The position numbers and the translations under genes were made by a program. Below, piece by piece: positions 38,059 through 44,358 of a DNA stretch of 44,358 nucleotides; within the stretch, counting starts at the first letter, position 1, and each line of letters starts with the position of its first letter. The notes below the pieces were generated by a model, which searched no databases, had not been told where the DNA came from, and worked only from the letters and a program-made list of their open reading frames with translations. The DNA is taken from the NCBI GenBank assembly GCA_900754605.1, contig CAAEDK010000094.1, forward strand, positions 1 to 44,358, in the 5' to 3' direction. The stretch comes from an uncultured Oscillospiraceae bacterium (GTDB lineage Bacteria; Bacillota_A; Clostridia; Oscillospirales; Oscillospiraceae).

Positions 38059-41000
38059 TCATTGCCGTGCCCCTATGCTAGTTACGTTTACGAGGGACGG
38101 ACGTACTGCGCCAAACTGACCATTTGGCTTGATGCGATCGCCTTGAACAATGCATTGGCCTTTTACCATCGCTTTCAGTGTATTATACCAGTCGCTGACT
38201 TCGGACTTGTCATCTGCAATCTGGCTAGCCACATAAGACATTTCTTCTCCAGACGGTTTGAAATAAATCCGTTCTGCGGCCTGCTGCAAATTTGAAATCT
38301 CACCGGAATCCAATGCGCCTTTTAGGAACTGAGTCGCGAACCATGCTGACCACCCGTACTTACGGCCTTCACGGAGAATCTTGACTGCTGGGGAGCTATC
38401 CTGGAATGAGAGGTTTTGTGCCTCATCCAAAACAACAACAAATGGCGTGTCTTTTTTACCAAATTTGACTAGGCTATACCAGGCATCCCACAGTGTAATT
38501 TCCGTCAAAATCGTTTGGAGTGTACGGTCTAGACCTGTCAACTGAATAACGGTAACTTTGCCGTCACGCTTTGTTACATCTTGCCAATCGAAAGCGCTTG
38601 CAGTATCAAACAAGTCGCTGTCAAGGAATTGTTGCATTGCACTTAAAACAGTCTTAGCTTCCTTGGCCTCACTCGTTTCTAGCAGTTTACGCAGTTTGGA
38701 GAAATCCATATTCTCATGGTATTTTTCTATACCATCCCGGCATGCCGAATATAATGCAGCACGCTGCTGGCTACCAAAGCGATATACATGGCATAGAATG
38801 TCTGCTAGCCGCCCTGCCGTTGTCTGTGAGCCTTCTTTGTAAGAACCAATTCCAGGGATATCCATCTCCTGCTGCAGGAACGGATTAACTGGGATTTTGT
38901 TAATTAAGGCAACCTGTTGGATTACTTTTCCCCGAAGCTCATTTTCAAACTCTGGCTCCAGGCGCCCAGGTAAAAAACCATCTGTATAGTCAAAAATTAC
39001 GCTAGAGATTCCCTGGCGGGATAATTCCAACAGCATGGCTTGGATACAATAGGTTTTCCCTTGACCAGAACTACCAGTAATCAAAATGTGTCGGTTGCTA
39101 AGTTGTTTATTACCAAACTCCCAATATACTTTGTTCGTTCGCCGATCCTGACCAACTAACACTCGAATATCTCTAAGTGGGACTGTCGAATTAAGACTGT
39201 TTTCCAGCCTTGGAGTTCCATTAACAGGTGATTCGTTGTTCAGAATTTGAGTTTCGGGTTGTTGACTCTCTTCTTTTTGCAGCACTAGCTCGTCCGACGA
39301 GGCCACTCCCAGTTTTTCTGGCTGAGTAGTAGGTTGTTTTATAGTTGCAACAAGCGTTGCCTTATCCGCATCTTCTTCTGCTGCCTGCATTTCGATTTCT
39401 TGGGTCGGCGATGCCTCATCTTCAACGGCAAGGGATTCTTCATCATCAACCGTCTTTTCTTCGTCTAGTTCTTCAACAGCGCCAATCTGTTGAACTAGCT
39501 GCACAGATTCTTGCTCGGCTTTATCTAAGAGAATGCGCTGAATACCTCCCTGGGACACATCGTGGATTTCAATTTCAGTACCGTCTTGAAAATCCATATA
39601 GGTTTCTTCGCCATCCTTCATTCGGTCAAACCAGAATCCATATACAGCTCCGTGCCAAACGATAGTAAATTGACCGTCAATTAAGTCGCCAAGTTTCTCC
39701 AATTCAGTTTGCTCAGAATTGCCAAAAGTAATGGCACGATACAACTGTGCAAACCAATAGCGACGCTCAACTGCTTTTGAAGCGGGATTAAAATGTTCTT
39801 GCAGCGTTTTGAGCCCCAGTTCAACCTGTTTTTTTGCCTTGTCCAGATGTGCTTTCGCATGGCATTCCTTAGCAATTTTGCATTCCACTACAGTTGCGAT
39901 GAGGTGAAGATGACCGTCTGCCGTGTTCTCAAATTGAATTACCAGAAAGTCAGGAATTTTCTTTTCCTCACTCTTCGCAGTAATCGTACTATACTTTTCG
40001 TCAAACCAATGACGATAAGAATCCAATCGGATCATCACGGTTTTCTTTTGCTGGCGTTCACAAATATAATCCAGCATCAGATACCCCAAGAAGTTATTTA
40101 TCTCATAAGCCGATGGATTTAACGCTTGCAGAACACTGACACCATCTAATCTTGGAGCACGTTTCAGACAGGTGTCGCTAGCCTTTTCTAGCTCTGTATC
40201 ATCCCAAGTACTAAAAATTGCACGGAGTCTTCTCCTGCACCGTTCTTTGATATCAATGCCTACTGTACTGCGCGTCGTAATTGTTAAATTCAACTGACCA
40301 AAAGATCCTTCGCCGGTAGAGAAACCAATTACAGGACAATCTTCTTCACCATAAATGGCCCGGATACAAGCCTTATCAATGGCTTGATCAACGCAAACTA
40401 CCCAAACTGCCCGCTCATGAGCTTTCCGAATTTCTCTCTGCATGTTCACATTGATATTTTCCGTACAGTAGATCTTATTGACATTTTGCGCATCCTGCGT
40501 CTTGTAATAGTTCAAAACTTGAGTATGGGTTGTTGCAGCCTCAAACTGAGGCTGTGTGATATCCACAGACCGGCTTACAGTAGAACCATAAACTACCCTT
40601 GGGAGGAACACCATAGGATAACGACATACTAAATTTTGCGCTGCGGTCGAGAAATTGGCTTTTGTAAACTCAAGCTGTGACTTGCCAAACTCATGCAGTG
40701 CATCCATAAAAAATATAATATCAGTATTTGACTGAATATTTTTATTGATATCGGTATAATTATGCCAGTATTGCAGGTAGGTTTCAATGTGAATTCCTGC
40801 ATCTACATCCATCATATTGTTTAGCCAGTAGGAAAGGTAATTCCTGCCGCCTTTATTCTTATCGGACTGAAGAATAGTTGCCTCGATGAACACAGGTGCC
40901 TGTCCTGTATTTTTAGAGCGTTGCTTGACTTCCTTCACATAACCTGTAATGGCAGAAACAATTACCTGTAAATCTGGGGGATTTACAAATGTGAGTGTAA

Positions 41001-43359
41001 ATCGTTCATCCTCTTTCCCGTAGGTAACACGATAATTGTCCATCACTCGGATAATCATCTTGGCTTCTGCACTGATATGATTAAAAGCCGTGTCGCTGAA
41101 ATCATCATCATAAATGGCCTCTTTTTCTAGCATTGTTCCCATACGTGTGAAATGCTCATTAACATGGTATTCACCATATAGAGAAAAATAGCCATATGTT
41201 TGATTTACACCAATCAAACGTTCTCCAGTGTCAGAATCAGAAAATACAGCGTCGAGACCTGCATGGACATAGCTCAAATCCATTAGGCGTGCAATCGTTT
41301 CCTTAAGTTTTTCATCAGTCTCATCGTTAATAACTTTTTCGTACCATTCTTTTGCACCTGCGCGCAGGAATATCATACGGTCAACCATCTTCTCCAGCAT
41401 TGCCGGATGATACGGCGGCACAATGCACTGATTTACCATGATATCTGCAGTAATAGGCTCCATATTTCCCGCAATAAGGAATGAATTGCCAAAGCACCGC
41501 AAAAATTGCATTCGAGGGTTCGTAATTTTTTTCCCGGTGTATGCCTTTCCTGTTTCAAGATATGCATGAATAAGCTTAGGCACCGTATTGGAAATGGCAT
41601 TATAAAAGCCCTTTTCTTCAATTTCGTTTCCAAAGTCAGCAAAGATTTTTCCTAAGTTATGGAATGCATGCAATTCATCCACATATTCCTGCGCATTACA
41701 GTTCATACTTTGCTGCACAATAGGAATTAAATTCTCTCTACTCAGTTTTACTTGGCTGAAGGCTTGTACAAATTCTTCCTTACTTTTAACTTGGAAAATA
41801 TTGTTGATATCTGGCCAAATAAAAAAAGGGACATCTTCGCACAATACATCTCCGCTGTTTTCTGGTTTAATTCCAGAAAAGGCAATCAACCAGTCCTCAT
41901 CCGGTCGAATGTTCCATTCATAATCAGAGAGAAAAACAAGGTCATTTCCGTGGTACAATGCGACTTGGAACGGAACCTTAGTATTGTCGGTTGCTTTTGA
42001 CGTAATATAACCTTCTGTGACTAAAGCGTCTGCTTGAGCTGGGTCAAAAATCTCGGACGGTTTGCAGGTTATTTCAATATGGTTATTGAGAAATTGCCAG
42101 CCCTCTGCCTGAATAAATTCAACAACGCCTCCTGCAAATTGACAGATCCTGCGCCACTGCTCGGCACGCTGGGTATCTTTATCGACCTCCGATACGCCCT
42201 TCAGGCCAACTTCTATTTTACCAAATTTGAAAACCACTCGATTGTATTCTGTGCTTTTATAATCATAGTCTGTGTCTTTACTATTGGGGTAGGTGGCTGT
42301 AGACAAGTACGCTGTGAGCAATACTGTCAGTGGATCACCATAAATCTTTTGTGCAGTCGCTTTAACGGTTATTTTTGGAATTTTAGTTTTTAAGATATCA
42401 TCTACAATTGAATAGTCAGTATCCAGAAGCTTATCTCGATTTCCCTGTAGCTCTACATTGGATGCAAAGTCGAGCACGACTCTCTGCAGTTCATCATAAC
42501 TTTTAATTCCTTTTTGGGGAGGGAAATTCGGATAATACTTATGGGCTTTGTCGGGGGTTGTATAAACTTCAAAAAGCTTAATTAACTTTTTACGTTCGCT
42601 GCTACTTAACTTCGTATATTTTCTTCGCTGGATAAAGATGCAAGCTTTTTCCAGTATATCTAGTTTTTTTATATTTTTGGCAACTGCATAATAAGGCGGA
42701 ACAGAGTCTACAATTTGGGGAATATGCCAGATATCCGGTAAACTCACAAACATATTGCCCCAAATTTCTTGTTCTTCCATGTCCTGCTTGATCCAGTAAT
42801 CAATTTGAGCAGAAAGGCGTAGTAAGTCTTTTTCTACATAGTGGAAAAGTGTCTTGTAAAAATAATTGAATGCCGTGAGAAAGTTTTGCCCATTTAACAG
42901 AGAATCTCGAAAATCACTTGGGATGAGTTGATGATAATTATCTTTAATTTGTCGATCGGCTTTTTGAGGATTCAACGTGTAAAAATCAGCGAGGCCGCCC
43001 CTATCCTTAACCGCTTCAGTTCCCATCAACAACACAAGATGCGTTTCGTCCGACTGCTCCGGAAGGAGATTTCGATAATAGGTCATCTTATCATCAAAAT
43101 CGACCCAATTATTATTTTGCAAGGTTCGAGCATAAGGAGCCACATCCGGCTTTTTAAGAAAATCCTCGTATTTTTTCTTGGATAACTTCGCAGTCATTCG
43201 AATACCATGCTTGTCTGCATAAGATTGCAGAGCCACACAGATGTCGCAATATATTTCTGCGTCGTCAATGCTATTAAGGCAAACCAAAACCTTATTGGTT
43301 GCTCTTTGCAAAATTTGCTCTTGAATCTTGTTAGTAAACCATATTGCCAAACTTTTCAT
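38059..43359 (-). CDS. DptH-like ATPase of a phosphorothioation-dependent restriction system (with internal PD-(D/E)xK-like motif)
   Basis: This is a very large protein (1766 aa) with AT-rich codons. The C-terminal third is a HerA/FtsK-type motor: Walker A ITGSSGQGKTYCIQ near residue 1430 and Walker B FVVVLDEAQNLSF near 1640, with GWSAWFATQF after it. Around 1135-1160 it contains IPDFLVIQF followed by LIATVVECKIAKE, fitting a PD-(D/E)xK nuclease core. An acidic low-complexity linker (about 1290-1380) separates the two. The N-terminal 1100 residues are unrecognised. Size, motor position and the partner upstream match my memory of DptH (DndH), which with DptF and DptG restricts DNA lacking phosphorothioate marks. 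Another HerA-based defence system is the main alternative. Confidence 0.62.
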   Translation of the reverse strand: MKSLAIWFTNKIQEQILQRATNKVLVCLNSIDDAEIYCDICVALQSYADKHGIRMTAKLSKKKYEDFLKKPDVAPYARTLQNNNWVDFDDKMTYYRNLLPEQSDETHLVLLMGTEAVKDRGGLADFYTLNPQKADRQIKDNYHQLIPSDFRDSLLNGQNFLTAFNYFYKTLFHYVEKDLLRLSAQIDYWIKQDMEEQEIWGNMFVSLPDIWHIPQIVDSVPPYYAVAKNIKKLDILEKACIFIQRRKYTKLSSSERKKLIKLFEVYTTPDKAHKYYPNFPPQKGIKSYDELQRVVLDFASNVELQGNRDKLLDTDYSIVDDILKTKIPKITVKATAQKIYGDPLTVLLTAYLSTATYPNSKDTDYDYKSTEYNRVVFKFGKIEVGLKGVSEVDKDTQRAEQWRRICQFAGGVVEFIQAEGWQFLNNHIEITCKPSEIFDPAQADALVTEGYITSKATDNTKVPFQVALYHGNDLVFLSDYEWNIRPDEDWLIAFSGIKPENSGDVLCEDVPFFIWPDINNIFQVKSKEEFVQAFSQVKLSRENLIPIVQQSMNCNAQEYVDELHAFHNLGKIFADFGNEIEEKGFYNAISNTVPKLIHAYLETGKAYTGKKITNPRMQFLRCFGNSFLIAGNMEPITADIMVNQCIVPPYHPAMLEKMVDRMIFLRAGAKEWYEKVINDETDEKLKETIARLMDLSYVHAGLDAVFSDSDTGERLIGVNQTYGYFSLYGEYHVNEHFTRMGTMLEKEAIYDDDFSDTAFNHISAEAKMIIRVMDNYRVTYGKEDERFTLTFVNPPDLQVIVSAITGYVKEVKQRSKNTGQAPVFIEATILQSDKNKGGRNYLSYWLNNMMDVDAGIHIETYLQYWHNYTDINKNIQSNTDIIFFMDALHEFGKSQLEFTKANFSTAAQNLVCRYPMVFLPRVVYGSTVSRSVDITQPQFEAATTHTQVLNYYKTQDAQNVNKIYCTENINVNMQREIRKAHERAVWVVCVDQAIDKACIRAIYGEEDCPVIGFSTGEGSFGQLNLTITTRSTVGIDIKERCRRRLRAIFSTWDDTELEKASDTCLKRAPRLDGVSVLQALNPSAYEINNFLGYLMLDYICERQQKKTVMIRLDSYRHWFDEKYSTITAKSEEKKIPDFLVIQFENTADGHLHLIATVVECKIAKECHAKAHLDKAKKQVELGLKTLQEHFNPASKAVERRYWFAQLYRAITFGNSEQTELEKLGDLIDGQFTIVWHGAVYGFWFDRMKDGEETYMDFQDGTEIEIHDVSQGGIQRILLDKAEQESVQLVQQIGAVEELDEEKTVDDEESLAVEDEASPTQEIEMQAAEEDADKATLVATIKQPTTQPEKLGVASSDELVLQKEESQQPETQILNNESPVNGTPRLENSLNSTVPLRDIRVLVGQDRRTNKVYWEFGNKQLSNRHILITGSSGQGKTYCIQAMLLELSRQGISSVIFDYTDGFLPGRLEPEFENELRGKVIQQVALINKIPVNPFLQQEMDIPGIGSYKEGSQTTAGRLADILCHVYRFGSQQRAALYSACRDGIEKYHENMDFSKLRKLLETSEAKEAKTVLSAMQQFLDSDLFDTASAFDWQDVTKRDGKVTVIQLTGLDRTLQTILTEITLWDAWYSLVKFGKKDTPFVVVLDEAQNLSFQDSSPAVKILREGRKYGWSAWFATQFLKGALDSGEISNLQQAAERIYFKPSGEEMSYVASQIADDKSEVSDWYNTLKAMVKGQCIVQGDRIKPNGQFGAVRPSLVNVTSIGARQ

Positions 43360-43386
43360 GCTTAGTTCATCTCCACACCAAGAGAT

Positions 43387-44358
43387 TTAATACGCGATAC
43401 GCGTATAGGGGTTTACAACAATGGATGTTGCATCCGACAGATCCCGCAGGAGACCGCAGCTTTTTAGGAACTCCTGGAATTGATCTTTGTTCTCTGCTAG
43501 GTAGCCTTTCATGCCAGACTCAGCGGTTTTGCTATTGTATTGCTCTGGGCCAATTACCATCCCAAAATGGTCATATAATTTCTGCAAGAAAGAATCAAAT
43601 GTCATTTTAGTCGTAGGTGGTATTAAGGAAAGCACTAGATACCGCACAAGGTCTTCTGATAGAGAGAAACGTTCATACGCTCCCTTAGGGGGAATTACCA
43701 GCTGAATTTCCTTGCCCATCTTTTTAAAAACATCGGCCGAATCCTTCATTCCATCAGATACACTTTTGAACCGAAGTTTCTCATCTTCAATGTTTTGAGC
43801 AAGGATGTTTAAGGCATTGCCAAATTCCGCATAAGCTGCACGATAACTCTGTGCTGCAAGTTTTGCAACGTTCGATGTGGCATTTTCTGCCCGCAAATCC
43901 AAAATCCATTCTGGGCCATTTTGCTCGTGTGGATATACCTTATAATACGCCTGAAGGTGCATGCAGCGAAGTAACGTTAGAACAAGTCCTTTCGTCATCA
44001 GCTCAATACGCTGAATTGGATGCAACTCATTGCTCAAGAAGCAGGAAAGTTCCTCCAAGCTGTATACTGAACGGCGTCCAAATCCATCCTGAAGAAACCC
44101 CAAATTCATCTTTCTAATCAGCTTACTTAGATTTTTTTCATCTTGCTGATCAATTTCTTGATTCTCTAACCACCAATTTTGGAGCTTGCTAGCAATCGTA
44201 GAGAATCCGGAGCTCCTAGCTGTCAGCATATTGTAGATTCCACTCTCAATTATTTTTGCGTATTGCTTACCTTCTTCGGTCTTATAGATTCCGTAAAGCA
44301 GATGAAGATAATACATCTCACCTCCACGAGCAAGAAAGTCATGATTACCATAAGAGAA
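43387..44358 (-). CDS. DptG-like protein (5' end beyond the window)
   Basis: The frame is open to the right edge, giving 323 C-terminal residues; an internal ATG at 44316 is not needed as start. The protein is helical and soluble: YYLHLLYGIYKTEEGKQYAK, FHPIQRIELMTKGL-type region (ELHPIQRIELMTKGLVLTLL), and an end with FQEFLKSCGLLRDLSDATSI and VVNPY. It is followed after 27 bases by the DptH-like gene, the order expected for dptF-dptG-dptH. The assignment leans mainly on position and size and is moderate. No catalytic motif is visible. Confidence 0.5.
   Translation of the reverse strand, partial: FSYGNHDFLARGGEMYYLHLLYGIYKTEEGKQYAKIIESGIYNMLTARSSGFSTIASKLQNWWLENQEIDQQDEKNLSKLIRKMNLGFLQDGFGRRSVYSLEELSCFLSNELHPIQRIELMTKGLVLTLLRCMHLQAYYKVYPHEQNGPEWILDLRAENATSNVAKLAAQSYRAAYAEFGNALNILAQNIEDEKLRFKSVSDGMKDSADVFKKMGKEIQLVIPPKGAYERFSLSEDLVRYLVLSLIPPTTKMTFDSFLQKLYDHFGMVIGPEQYNSKTAESGMKGYLAENKDQFQEFLKSCGLLRDLSDATSIVVNPYTRIAY

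Overview
The window looks like a chromosomal segment of a Gram-positive, anaerobic, spore-forming gut Clostridium relative, most likely Oscillospiraceae (Flavonifractor/Lawsonibacter-like). This rests on a GC-rich core with strong Shine-Dalgarno sequences, a spmA-spmB spore-maturation pair, a ctsR-mcsA-clpC heat-shock operon with textbook CtsR boxes, an AbrB/SpoVT-type regulator and a bacterial-type ferredoxin. The genus is an inference.

Core part (1-22,160). A leftward operon encodes a complete 2-oxoacid (acetoin- or pyruvate-type) dehydrogenase complex in the order E1alpha-E1beta-E2-E3, followed by the start of an unrecognised gene. A divergent GntR/FCD regulator probably controls it. Next comes debris: a broken pyridoxamine-phosphate-oxidase-like gene and a decayed IS3 transposase. 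Then follow a D-Ala-D-Ala carboxypeptidase (leftward) and a rightward block of helix-hairpin-helix protein, response regulator, histidine kinase and GerMN protein. This block recalls the actinobacterial mtrA-mtrB-lpqB order. After it lie spmB/spmA, an AbrB-like regulator, rsmI and a TrmN6-like methyltransferase, TraX and an S41 protease, a 2[4Fe-4S] ferredoxin, and ctsR-mcsA-clpC without mcsB.

Accessory part (22,160-44,358). It opens with an intact tRNA-Pro(TGG) preceded by two degraded tRNA-Pro-like copies, which looks like repeated integration and excision at the tRNA. A decayed IS3 copy follows. Then comes an AT-rich defence cassette: a HEPN-like protein (RN-x3-H), a retron with a recognisable msr-msd RNA (13-bp a1/a2 pairing, UUU-loop hairpin, two further hairpins) and a reverse transcriptase fused to a TOPRIM-like domain, then an unrecognised 206-aa protein. 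Next is a GC-rich integrative element read leftward from an excisionase-like gene: winged-helix protein, small proteins, two overlapping tyrosine recombinases, and an AbrB-like protein with a truncated partner. Its promoter interpenetrates a divergent promoter for a zinc-finger DUF6076-like protein, an architecture that suggests a switch. After a few housekeeping-type genes (rhodanese lipoprotein, SGNH hydrolase, Nudix hydrolase), the window ends in an AT-rich pair that I read as DptH and DptG of a phosphorothioation-dependent restriction system. The DptH-like protein also carries an internal PD-(D/E)xK-like signature. The modification genes and dptF, if present, lie beyond the right edge.

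The most interesting items are the retron with its neighbours, the recombinase with an apparently duplicated arm-binding domain, the tRNA-Pro scar array, and the interlocked promoters of the integrative element.
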